From: Massilia atriviolacea
GTDB lineage: Bacteria > Pseudomonadota > Gammaproteobacteria > Burkholderiales > Burkholderiaceae_D
Reading direction: 5' to 3'
NCBI RefSeq assembly: GCF_003953935.1
Contig: NZ_RXLQ01000003.1
Location: forward strand, 186,001-250,000
Length of the DNA stretch: 64,000 bases
Shown here: one piece after another, positions 32,315 to 40,652 of the stretch
Position numbering within the stretch: position 1 is the first letter of the stretch
Layout: each line of letters starts with the position of its first letter
Program-made: the position numbers and the translations under genes
The notes under the pieces: model-generated
Told to the model about the DNA's origin: nothing
The model's input: only the letters and a program-made list of their open reading frames with translations
Databases searched by the model: none

Positions 32315-33208
32315 TCAGGCCTGCTGGCGCAATGCCGCCCGCGTGACCTCGACCAGTCGCGCACTGAGCCGCTCCAGCTTGGGCGACTGCACCCGCCAGG
32401 CGTGCCAGTACAGCATCACATCGGTCGGCTTGTCGGGCGCCAGGTCGAGCAGGGCGCCTGTGTCGATATCGTCCCTGAACTGCTGTTCCGGCACCATCCC
32501 GTATCCGAGCCCCAGCCGCACCGCATGCGTGAACGCATCGCTCGACGGAATGTAGTGACAGGGATAACTGCCTGCGGGCAGTCCCAGTTCGCGCAGGAGG
32601 AAGGCTGCCTGCAGGGCATCCTTGCGGTCGAACACCATGACCGGTGCGCGCCGCGCCGCCTCGCGCTGCAAGCCGTCGGGAAACCAGCGCGCGGCAAAGG
32701 CCGGCGTGGCAAGCAGGCGGTAGCGCATCGCCCCCAGCCGCTCCACCGTGCAGCCGCGCATCGGCTGCGCTTCGCTCGATACCCCCGCCAGCGCCGCGCC
32801 TTGCGACAGCAGGGTGTAGGTATGGTCCTGGTCGTCGAGCGCGATGTCGAGCATGATCTGTTCCTCGATCAGGAAAGAGGCCAGTCCCGGCAGCAGCCAG
32901 GTGGCCAGCGTGTCGTTGTTGACGGCCAGGGCGATGCTCAGGGGATGCGCATCGTTGTCGGCCGATTCCGCCAGAAACTCCGCTTCCAGCAGGCGGCTGC
33001 GGCGCAGGTATTGCAGCAGGCGCTGGCCCGCATGGGTGGCGCGGCAGGGCTTGCTGCGGATCAGCAGCGGCATGCCCAGTTCGCTTTCGAGCGCGCTGAC
33101 CCGTTGCGACACCGCCGATGGCGTCAGGTGGAGCAGGGCCGCCGCCTGCTCGAAACTGCCGCTATCGATCACGGCCAGTAGTGCTTCGCCCTTGCGCGTA
33201 TCGAGCAT
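32315..33208 (-). CDS. argP: LysR-type regulator ArgP (IciA)
   Basis: 297 residues from ATG 33208, chosen for GGGAGG six bases upstream and the usual ArgP length. N-terminal winged helix: LLAVIDSGSFEQAAALLHLT, then PSAVSQRVSALESELGMPLL. The substrate-binding domain includes FDRKDALQ and HYIPSSDAF, characteristic of ArgP. Controls arginine/lysine export. It is divergent from the LysE-type exporter with 112 bp between, where its binding site is expected. Confidence 0.93.
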   Translation of the reverse strand: MLDTRKGEALLAVIDSGSFEQAAALLHLTPSAVSQRVSALESELGMPLLIRSKPCRATHAGQRLLQYLRRSRLLEAEFLAESADNDAHPLSIALAVNNDTLATWLLPGLASFLIEEQIMLDIALDDQDHTYTLLSQGAALAGVSSEAQPMRGCTVERLGAMRYRLLATPAFAARWFPDGLQREAARRAPVMVFDRKDALQAAFLLRELGLPAGSYPCHYIPSSDAFTHAVRLGLGYGMVPEQQFRDDIDTGALLDLAPDKPTDVMLYWHAWRVQSPKLERLSARLVEVTRAALRQQA

Positions 33209-33320
33209 GGCGGCCTCCCGCATTAGAAAAATTTAATTATACGTAAAGAAGTTAATCCCGCTTCACTTCATGGCGGCGATCTTGCACAATTGTTGCTCTT
33301 GGTTATCAACTGGAGTCTGC

Positions 33321-33935
33321 ATGCCCTATGTTTCCACGTTTTTCAACGGCCTGGCCTTGTGCTTTGGCCTGATCGTCGCCATCGGCTCGCAGAATGCCCA
33401 CGTGCTGCGCATGGGCCTCAAGCGCGAACACGTGGGCCTGACCGTGCTCGCCTGCATCGTGATCGATGCCGCGCTGATCGGGCTCGGCGTGGCCGGCGTC
33501 GGCACGCTGGTGCAATCGTCGCCACTGCTGCTGGGCGCGGCGCGCTGGGGCGGGGCGGCCTTCCTGCTGTGGTACGGCCTGCGCAGCTGGCGCGCCGTGT
33601 TCGCCAGCGCCGCCCTGACGGTGGGGCCGGCCGCGCCCCGCATCGGCGCGCGCCAGGCCCTGGCCAGCGTGGTCGCCCTGTCGCTGCTCAACCCGCATGT
33701 CTACCTCGATACCGTGGTCCTGCTCGGCGCCATCGGCGGCAATTTTGCGCCGCCGGAACGCCCGGCCTTCGCCCTCGGCGCCATGAGCGCCTCGGCCCTG
33801 TGGTTCTGCGCCCTCGGTTACGGCGCCACCCGCCTGTCCGGCCTGTTTGCCCGTCCCGCCGCATGGAAATGGATCGACGGCATCACCGGCACCATGATGC
33901 TGGCGCTGTCGGCCTCGGTGGCGTTCGGCTCCTAG
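33321..33935 (+). CDS. argO: LysE/ArgO-type basic amino acid exporter
   Basis: 204 residues from ATG 33321 (GGAG six bases upstream). Six membrane segments. The family signature GLIVAIGSQNAHVLRMGLKR (IGxQNxxVLRxGL) lies near the N-terminus and SLLNPHVYLDTVVLLGAIG in the middle. Exports L-arginine and probably lysine or canavanine. Activated in other bacteria by ArgP bound to Arg; the divergent argP supports this. Confidence 0.93.
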   Translation: MPYVSTFFNGLALCFGLIVAIGSQNAHVLRMGLKREHVGLTVLACIVIDAALIGLGVAGVGTLVQSSPLLLGAARWGGAAFLLWYGLRSWRAVFASAALTVGPAAPRIGARQALASVVALSLLNPHVYLDTVVLLGAIGGNFAPPERPAFALGAMSASALWFCALGYGATRLSGLFARPAAWKWIDGITGTMMLALSASVAFGS

Positions 33936-34043
33936 GCCACCGCTGCGCCATTCACCGGGCGCCAGCCGCCATTCGCCGAAATCCGCTGTCCAGCGCCGCG
34001 CAGGCGTTGTATCGTTTGGCCTGTACCGACTACAGGAGCTGAC

Positions 34044-34418
34044 GTGTCAAATAAATCCTCTTACGAATGGCGCAAGCAAATGATGTGGGGCTTGCTGCTG
34101 ATCGGCTTCGGCACCCTGGTGCTGCTCGACCAGCTGGACGTCTACCACGTCGACGGCCTCTGGCATTACGCGCCGCTGGTGCTGACCGTCATGGGCGTCA
34201 ACAAGATGATCGGTTTTCCGACCGCCAAGGACTTCACCACCGGCCTGTGGATGGTCTTCGTCAGCCTGTGGCTGTTCGCGGTATTCGAAAACCTGTTCGG
34301 CCTGACCTTCAGCAACGGCTGGCCGGTCCCCGTCATCTTTTGCGGCGTGACGATGATCCTCGAACCGTTCATCGAACGCCGCCTTGCACCAGAAACGGAG
34401 CCCGCCAATGAAAAATAA
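34044..34418 (+). CDS. Small membrane protein, LiaI/LiaF-N-terminal-like (DUF5668 type)
   Basis: 124 residues from GTG 34044 with ACAGGAGCT upstream. Four hydrophobic segments, beginning MMWGLLLIGFGTLVLLDQLD, a pattern (G-x2-L-L-x2-G-x4-L-D) shared with the N-terminus of LiaF-like proteins and repeated in the next gene product. It overlaps the next start by 11 bp, so the two are co-translated. Probably part of an envelope-stress sensing unit with the downstream LytS/LytR pair. Confidence 0.75.
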   Translation: MSNKSSYEWRKQMMWGLLLIGFGTLVLLDQLDVYHVDGLWHYAPLVLTVMGVNKMIGFPTAKDFTTGLWMVFVSLWLFAVFENLFGLTFSNGWPVPVIFCGVTMILEPFIERRLAPETEPANEK

Positions 34419-35157
34419 GCTGCGTAGCGCCGGCGTGCCCAACCAGGTCTGGATCGGCCTGGCGGTGATCGCCTTCGGCATGCTGTTCCTGCTCGATAAC
34501 CTGGACATCATCGACCGCCACCGCGTGATGTACTTCTGGCCGGTGCTGGTCGTCATCGGCGGCCTGGTCAAGTTCGCCGAAGCGGACTCGCGCCACGAGC
34601 GCATGGTGTTCGGCCTGATCGCCGCCGCCGGCGCGGTCCTCACGCTCAACCGCCTCGGCTACGGCTACTTTTTCAATGCGCGCACCCTGTGGCCGGTGCT
34701 GCTGATCCTGTTCGGCATCGGCGTGATCCATAAAGCCCTGCGCAAGCGCGTGCCGCCGCATGGGGTGCCGCTGGAAGAGAAAGACGGCGCCGGCGCCGCA
34801 CCGTTTCCCCGCGCGGCGGGCAAGGACGACGATGCCGTGGTCGACATCAGCGCTTTCCTTGGGGCCGTCAAGCGCCGCATCGTCACAGCGGATTTTCGCG
34901 GCGGCGACATCAGCGCCTTCATGGGCGACTGCGTGCTCGACCTGCGCGAATCGTCGATCGCCGGCGAGGCCGAGCTCAATGTGTTCGCGGTCATGGGCGG
35001 CATCACCGTCAAATGCCCGCCCGACTGGACCGTCATCCTCAATGGCACGCCGGTGCTGGGCGGCTTCGAGGATAAAACCTCGCCCGCCCCGAACAGCAGC
35101 AAGCGCCTCACCATCCGCGGCTACGCCGTCATGGGCGGCGTGGAAGTGCGCAACTGA
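34408..35157 (+). CDS. LiaF-like cell-wall stress membrane protein
   Basis: 249 residues. Four N-terminal membrane segments (WIGLAVIAFGMLFLLDNLDI repeats the pattern of the previous gene). A cytosolic C-terminal domain follows with DISAFLGAVKRRI, GGDISAFMGDCVLDLRES and NVFAVMGGITVKCPPDW: the right-handed beta-fold of LiaF/VraT-type proteins. LiaF proteins restrain a cognate histidine kinase; the kinase gene starts in the stop codon of this one (TGATG). Ends GYAVMGGVEVRN. Confidence 0.85.
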   Translation: MKNKLRSAGVPNQVWIGLAVIAFGMLFLLDNLDIIDRHRVMYFWPVLVVIGGLVKFAEADSRHERMVFGLIAAAGAVLTLNRLGYGYFFNARTLWPVLLILFGIGVIHKALRKRVPPHGVPLEEKDGAGAAPFPRAAGKDDDAVVDISAFLGAVKRRIVTADFRGGDISAFMGDCVLDLRESSIAGEAELNVFAVMGGITVKCPPDWTVILNGTPVLGGFEDKTSPAPNSSKRLTIRGYAVMGGVEVRN

Positions 35158-36218
35158 TGCAGGGACCGTTCTCCACGCGGCGCGGCGCGGGCCTGTACCT
35201 GCTCGCGTGGCTGCTGCTGGCGATCGTGTTCGCGGGCCTGATCGTGGCCGCCAGCGGCGCCGCGTGGACCGGCGGCTTGCTGTTTACCGTTCCGGTGACC
35301 TTGCTGTACGGCTGCGCCGCCGGCTTCTCGGCTTATTACCTGTGCCGCGCCTATCCGCTGGGCGAGCGCAGCGCGGTCTCGGTGCTGGCCGTGTTCGCGG
35401 CCGCGTCCACACTCGCCAGCCTGTTGTGGACCGCGCTGTGCAGCGCCTGGAACGCCGTCTGCGAGGCCATTACCATGAGCGCGCCCCTGCACGCGGCGAT
35501 CTTCGGCCTGGGCGTGATGCTGTACGCCTTGAGCGCCGTGGCCCACTACCTGGCGCTGGAATTCCAGCGCGCGCGCGCCGCCGAACGGCGCGAACTCGAA
35601 GTGGCCCTGATGGCGCAGGATGCCGAGCTGCGCATGCTGCGCACCCAGATCGATCCGCATTTTCTGTTCAACAGCCTCAATTCGATCAGCGCGCTGACCT
35701 CCATCGACCCGGCCCGCGCGCGCGACATGACCGTGCGCCTCGCCGATTTTTTTCGTCACAGCCTGGGACTGGAAGCGGGCCGCAAGGTCACGCTGGAGGC
35801 GGAAGCGACGCTGGCGCTGCATTTCGTCGCCATCGAAAAAGTACGCTTCGGCGCGCGCCTGAACATCGAGCAGGACATCGACCCCGCCGCGCTGGCCTGC
35901 CTGCTGCCGCCGATGATCCTGCAGCCCCTGGTCGAAAACGCCGTCAAGCACGGCATCGCCCAGCTGACCGGCGGCGGCACCATCCGCATCGCGGCGCAGC
36001 GGGCCGGTTCGATCCTGAAAATCGTCGTCGAGAACGATATCGACGCCGATCCGCCGGCCGCCGGCGGCAACGGCATCGGCCTGGCCAATGTGCGCCAGCG
36101 CCTGGCGGCCACCTACGGCCACGAGGCGAGCATCCACTGGGCGCGGGAGGCGCAGCAATTCCGGGTGGCGCTGTCGCTGCCCGCCCACACTACGGAGAAT
36201 GAAGCATGCGCGTCATAA
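35157..36218 (+). CDS. LytS/AlgZ-type sensor histidine kinase
   Basis: 353 residues, four membrane segments in the first 140. His_kinase domain (PF06580-like) has LRTQIDPHFLFNSLNSISAL with the phosphorylated His. HATPase features are LQPLVENAVKHGIAQ and GGNGIGLANVRQRL. It overlaps its LytTR response regulator by 13 bp. The preceding LiaF-like genes suggest that it senses envelope stress; this is inference from operon order. Confidence 0.93.
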   Translation: MQGPFSTRRGAGLYLLAWLLLAIVFAGLIVAASGAAWTGGLLFTVPVTLLYGCAAGFSAYYLCRAYPLGERSAVSVLAVFAAASTLASLLWTALCSAWNAVCEAITMSAPLHAAIFGLGVMLYALSAVAHYLALEFQRARAAERRELEVALMAQDAELRMLRTQIDPHFLFNSLNSISALTSIDPARARDMTVRLADFFRHSLGLEAGRKVTLEAEATLALHFVAIEKVRFGARLNIEQDIDPAALACLLPPMILQPLVENAVKHGIAQLTGGGTIRIAAQRAGSILKIVVENDIDADPPAAGGNGIGLANVRQRLAATYGHEASIHWAREAQQFRVALSLPAHTTENEACAS

Positions 36219-36928
36219 TCGTCGACGATGAAGACCTGGCCCGCGCCCTGGTGCGCGAGTTCCTGGCCCGGCATGCCGACATCGAGATCGTGGCCGAATG
36301 CGCCAACGGCTTCGACGCCGTCAAGGCCATCACCGAGCTGGAACCGGACCTGGTCTTCCTCGATATCCAGATGCCCAAGCTGAGCGGCTTCGACGTGGTG
36401 GAACTGGCCGGCAGCAAGGCGCGCTACATCTTCGTGACCGCCTTCGACCAGTACGCGCTCAAGGCCTTCGAGATCCATGCCGTCGATTACCTGCTCAAGC
36501 CATTCAGCCAGCAGCGCTTCGATCGCGCGCTGGCGCATGCGCGCACCGGTATCGGCAAGGGCGCGGTGGACGCCGTGGTCCAGGAAGCGGCGCTGCGCAA
36601 CAAGCCGCTGGAGCGGGTACTGATCCGCGATGGCGCGCGCGTGCACATCATCGTCTCGGCGCAGATCGACTACGTCGAGGCGCAGGACGATTACGTGCGC
36701 ATCAGCGCTTGCGGCAAGCACTACCTGAAGAACCAGCGCCTGTCGGAGCTCGAAAGCCAGCTCGATGCGGCGACCTTTGTGCGGGTGCACCGTTCGTGGA
36801 TGCTCAACCTGGGCGCGATCGATCGCATCGAGCAGGGGCGCGACAGCCATACCGCGATTCTCAAGGACGCGACCCGGATTCCCGTCAGCCGCAGCGGCTA
36901 CCAGAAGGTCAGGGCGCTGCTGGGCTGA
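36206..36928 (+). CDS. LytTR-family response regulator (AlgR/LytR type)
   Basis: 240 residues, ribosome site TACGGAGAA. Receiver domain: MRVIIVDDEDLAR, phosphoacceptor Asp in LVFLDIQMPKLSGFD, VTAFDQYALKAFE and Lys in DYLLKPFS. C-terminal LytTR DNA-binding domain: IDYVEAQDDYVRISA, FVRVHRSWMLNLGAI. Last gene of the four-gene operon starting at 34044. Its stop is 36 bp before the 165-bp repeat array. Confidence 0.95.
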   Translation: MRVIIVDDEDLARALVREFLARHADIEIVAECANGFDAVKAITELEPDLVFLDIQMPKLSGFDVVELAGSKARYIFVTAFDQYALKAFEIHAVDYLLKPFSQQRFDRALAHARTGIGKGAVDAVVQEAALRNKPLERVLIRDGARVHIIVSAQIDYVEAQDDYVRISACGKHYLKNQRLSELESQLDAATFVRVHRSWMLNLGAIDRIEQGRDSHTAILKDATRIPVSRSGYQKVRALLG

Positions 36929-36963
36929 TGCCCGTGGTTCCCAGCACCGTTGGGCCCTGCCAC

Positions 36964-38395
36964 CGTCGTTCCCGCGCAGTCGGGAACCCAATTTGTCACC
37001 GCACCGGCGGATCCTGGAACTTGGGTTCCCGCCTGCGCGGGAACGACGGGTTTGGAGGAAACGCTTACGACAGGGCTTGGGTGAATGCGACACGCGCCTG
37101 GTCCAAATGCTACCAGCGGCCCTATCACCGTCGTTCCCGCGCAGGCGGGAACCCAATTTGTCACCGCACCGGCGGATACTGGAACTTGGGTTCCCGCCTG
37201 CGCGGGAACGACGGGTTTGGAGGAATCGCTCACGGCAGGGCTTGGGTGAACGCGACACGCGCCTGGTCCAAATGTCACCAGCGGCCCTACCACCGTCGTT
37301 CCCGCGCAGGCGGGAACCCAATTTGTCACCGCACCGGCGGATCCTGGAACTTGGGTTCCCGCCTGCGCGGGAACGACGGGTTTGGAGGAAACGCTCACGG
37401 CAGGGCTTAGGTGAATGCGACACGCGCCTGGTCCAAATGCTACCAGCGGACCTATCACGGTCGTTCCCGCGCAGGCGGGAACCCAATTTGTCACCGCACC
37501 GGCGGATCCTGGAACTTGGGTTCCCGCCTGCGCGGGAACGACGGGTTTGGAGGAAACGCTCACGGCAGGGCTTAGGTGAATGCGACACGCGCCTGGTCCA
37601 AATGCGACCAGCGGCCCTATCACCGTCGTTCCCGCGCAGGCGGGAACCCAATTTGTCACCGCACCGGCGGATCCTGGAACTTGGGTTCCCGCCTGCGCGG
37701 GAACGACGGGTTTGGAGGAATCGCTCACGGCAGTGCATGGGTGAACGCGACACGCGCCTGGTCCAAATGCTACCAGCGGCCCTATCACCGTCGTTCCCGC
37801 GCAGGCGGGAACCCAATTTGTCACCGCACCGGCGGATCCTGGAACTTGGGTTCCCGCCTGCGCGGGAACGACGGGTTTGGAGGAATCGCTCACGACAGGG
37901 CTTGGGTGAACGCGACACGCGTCTGGTCCAAATGTCACCAGCGGCCCTACCGCCGTCGTTCCCGCGCAGGCGGGAACCCAATTTGTCACCGCACCGGCGG
38001 ATCCTGGAACTTGGGTTCCCGCCTGCGCGGGAACGACGGGTTTGGAGGAAACGCTCACGGCAGGGCTTAGGTGAATGCGACACGTGCCTGGTCCAAATGC
38101 TACCAGCGGCCCTGCCACCGTCGTTCCCGCGCAGGCGGGAACCCAATTTGGTACAGTACCGGCGGACCCTGGAACTTGGGTTCCCGCCCGCGCGGGAACG
38201 ACGGGTTTGGAGGAAACGCTCACGGCATGGCTTGGGTGAATGCGAGACGCGCCTGGTCCAAATGCTACCAGCGGCCCTGCCACCGTCGTTCCCGCGCAGG
38301 CGGGAACCCAATTTGTAACCGCACCGGCGGACCCTGGAACTTGGGTTCCCGCCTGCGCGGGTACGACGGGTTTGGAAGAAGCGCCGACGACAGGG
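36964..38395. repeat. Nine-copy 165-bp tandem array of REPIN-type hairpin pairs
   Basis: Units start (CGTCGTTCCCG) at 36964, 37129, 37294, 37459, 37624, 37789, 37954, 38119 and 38284: an exact 165-bp step. Each has an about 85-bp palindromic pair, CGTCGTTCCCGCGCAGGCGG ... inverse ... GGGAACGACG, around a middle beginning TTTGTCACCGCACCGG. An about 80-bp spacer follows. Each arm contains TTCCC-N8-GGGAA, the pattern of Neisseria dRS3 repeats. The spacers end with a sequence homologous to the 3' end of the helicase gene at 38397; the ninth spacer is that gene's own end. The 165-bp unit is divisible by three, so long meaningless reading frames run through. It lies between convergent genes. Confidence 0.95.
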
Positions 38396-38396
38396 C

Positions 38397-40652
38397 TTAG
38401 GTGAGCGCGACACGCGTTTGCTCCACATGCCACCAGCGCGGCAGCAGTTCGCGCACCTCCGGCTGGGCGAAGCGGTCGTCGATCAGGTACACCACGCCAC
38501 GGTCGCCTTCCGTGCGGATCACGCGGCCGGCCGCCTGCACCACCTTCTGCATGCCCGGATACAGGTAGGTGTAGTCGTAACCGGCGCCGAAGGTGGCCTG
38601 CATGCGCTGGCGGATCTGCTCGTTGACCGGATTCATTTGCGGCAGCCCGAGCGTGGCGATGAAGGCACCGATCAGGCGCGCGCCCGGCAGGTCGATTCCT
38701 TCGCCGAAGGAGCCGCCCAGCACCGCAAAACCGACCCCGCGGCTCTCCAGCGTGAAGCGGCCGAGGAAAACATCGCGCTCGCTCTCCTGCATGCGGCGCG
38801 GCTGGCGGAACACGGGAACCCCGGGGTGATCGCGTTCGACCCGCTCGGCCACCTGCTCCAGGTAATCGAAGCTGCTGAAAAACGCCAGGTAATTGCCTGG
38901 CGCCTCGGCGTACTGGCGCGCGATCAGGGCCGCGATCGGCGCCACCGAGCGGGCCCGGTGCGTGAAGCGTGTCGAGATATCGCGCACCACATGCACGCTT
39001 AACTGGTCGGCGACGAACGGCGAGTCGATGTCGACCCAGGCCGTGTCCGGCGGCAGTCCAAGGGCGTCGCTGTAGTAGTTCCGGGGACTGAGGGTGGCCG
39101 AAAACAGCGCCGTCGCATGGGCCAGCGCAAAGCGCGGCTTGAGGAAGGGCGCCGGCACGATATTGCGGATCGCCAGCGTGGAGGCATGCGCGCCCTCGCG
39201 CGTGCAGTCGATCATGGAATGCTCGGCGAAGGTGTCGGCCAGCCGGGCGAAGTGCAGGGCGTTGAAGTAGAAGCGCTGCAGGTCCGGCTCCATCGGCCCC
39301 GGATTCTCGGCCAAATGGTCGGTGATCGCGCTCGACGCCCCTTGCAGCGCATCGAGCAGTTTCTCGGGCGGCGCGTCCAGCACTTCGTAATCGGCGCCAT
39401 CCTTCGCCGGCCAGTTGCGGCCCACCTTGTCGAGCGCCTTTTTCAGGTGCGCCGGCGCCACCGCGCGCGCCGCCCGCAGCGCGCCGCGTTCCAGGTCGGC
39501 CGAATACATCTTGCGTGCGCGCGACACCATGTTGTGCGCCTCGTCCACCAGCACGCTCACGCGCCACTGGTTGGCCAGGGCCAGCCCGTACAGCATGGCG
39601 CCCATGTCGAAGTAGTAGTTGTAGTCGCCCACCACCACGTCGCTCCAGCGCGCCATTTCGCTGCCCAGGTAATACGGGCACACGTCGTGCGCCAGCGCGA
39701 CCTCGCGCACGCTTTCGCGGTCGAGCAGCGGCACGTCGCGCGCCGCGCTGCGCGCCGCCGGCAGGCGGTCGTAGAAGCCCTTCGCCAGCGGACAGGAGTC
39801 GCCGTGGCAGGCCTTGTCGGGATGCTCGCAGGCCTTGTCGCGCGCGACCAGTTCCAGCACGCGCAGCGGCATGCCGGGGGCGCTGCGCTTGATCGCTTCG
39901 GCCGCGTCCAGCGCCAGCTTGCGGCCGGGGGTCTTGGCGGCCAGGTAGAACACCTTGTCCAGCCGGTGCAGCGGCGCCGCCTTGAGGACCGGGAACAGGG
40001 TGCCGACGGTCTTGCCGATGCCGGTCGGCGCCTGCGCCAGCACGCAGCGCGCGCCGCTGTTGGCGCGAAAGATGGTTTCGGCCAGGTCGCGCTGGCCCGG
40101 ACGGAAGGCCGCATGCGGAAAGCGAAGCGCGCCCAGCGCCGCGTCGCGCGCGTCGCGGTGACTGAGCTCCTGCGCGGCCCAGGCCACGAAGCGCTCGCAC
40201 AGCTCGGCGAACACGACGCGCAGCTCGGCCGCGCCGCGGGTTTCGCGCAGCACGGTTTCGGTCTGCTTGCCGATGTCGAAGTAGACCAGCGCCAGCGACA
40301 CCTGCTCCAGCCCGAGCTGCGCGCACAGCAGGTGTCCGTAGACGCGCACCTGGGCCCAGTGCAGGTGGCGGTGATTGGCCGGCATGCGATCGAGGTCGCC
40401 GCGAAAGGTCTTGATTTCCTCGATCAGCTGCTGGTCCGGGTCGTAGCCGTCGGCGCGGCCGCGCACCAGCAGCGGGCCGTACTCGCCGGACAGACTGACT
40501 TCTTTCTGGTAGCCGGGGCCGCGCCGCTCGGCCACCACGGCGTGGCCGGCGATGCCTTCCTGCGCGCTGGGCGAGGGCGTGAAGCGCAGGTCGAGGTCGC
40601 CCTGCTTGGCCGCGAATTCGCACAGCGCGCGCACGGCGACGACGTAGCTCAC
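38397..40652 (-). CDS. Fe-S DinG/XPD-type DNA helicase with N-terminal RecB/Cas4-like nuclease domain
   Basis: 751 residues from GTG 40652, which overlaps the upstream TGA. N-terminal PD-(D/E)XK-like domain: LLVRGRADGYD (Asp near 67) and LIEEIKTFRG (E-x-K near 79-81). Helicase core: Walker A APTGIGKT (208-215) and Walker B/DEAH VLVDEAHN (368-375). Four cysteines lie at about 275, 282, 287 and 325 (ACEHPDKACHGDSC; HDVCPYY), matching the 4Fe-4S domain of XPD/DinG. C-terminal motifs are LGGSFGEGIDLPG and QAAGRVIRTEGDRG. Expected to unwind damaged DNA 5'-3' with the coupled FAN1-like nuclease. Its 3' end is copied in the downstream repeat array. Confidence 0.92.
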   Translation of the reverse strand: MSYVVAVRALCEFAAKQGDLDLRFTPSPSAQEGIAGHAVVAERRGPGYQKEVSLSGEYGPLLVRGRADGYDPDQQLIEEIKTFRGDLDRMPANHRHLHWAQVRVYGHLLCAQLGLEQVSLALVYFDIGKQTETVLRETRGAAELRVVFAELCERFVAWAAQELSHRDARDAALGALRFPHAAFRPGQRDLAETIFRANSGARCVLAQAPTGIGKTVGTLFPVLKAAPLHRLDKVFYLAAKTPGRKLALDAAEAIKRSAPGMPLRVLELVARDKACEHPDKACHGDSCPLAKGFYDRLPAARSAARDVPLLDRESVREVALAHDVCPYYLGSEMARWSDVVVGDYNYYFDMGAMLYGLALANQWRVSVLVDEAHNMVSRARKMYSADLERGALRAARAVAPAHLKKALDKVGRNWPAKDGADYEVLDAPPEKLLDALQGASSAITDHLAENPGPMEPDLQRFYFNALHFARLADTFAEHSMIDCTREGAHASTLAIRNIVPAPFLKPRFALAHATALFSATLSPRNYYSDALGLPPDTAWVDIDSPFVADQLSVHVVRDISTRFTHRARSVAPIAALIARQYAEAPGNYLAFFSSFDYLEQVAERVERDHPGVPVFRQPRRMQESERDVFLGRFTLESRGVGFAVLGGSFGEGIDLPGARLIGAFIATLGLPQMNPVNEQIRQRMQATFGAGYDYTYLYPGMQKVVQAAGRVIRTEGDRGVVYLIDDRFAQPEVRELLPRWWHVEQTRVALT

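Noticed and set aside
36964-38395. CRISPR-like appearance of regular repeats and spacers
   Set aside because: The repeats are about 85 bp palindromic pairs and the spacers are near-identical to each other, which is the opposite of CRISPR spacers. No cas genes are present; the Cas4-like domain belongs to the helicase.
36113-38428. 771-codon minus-strand frame rich in RERFLQTRRSRAGGNP repeats, and plus-strand counterparts of 517 codons
   Set aside because: The 165-bp unit is a multiple of three, so stop-free frames arise automatically. No ribosome site, signal or non-repeat domain supports them.
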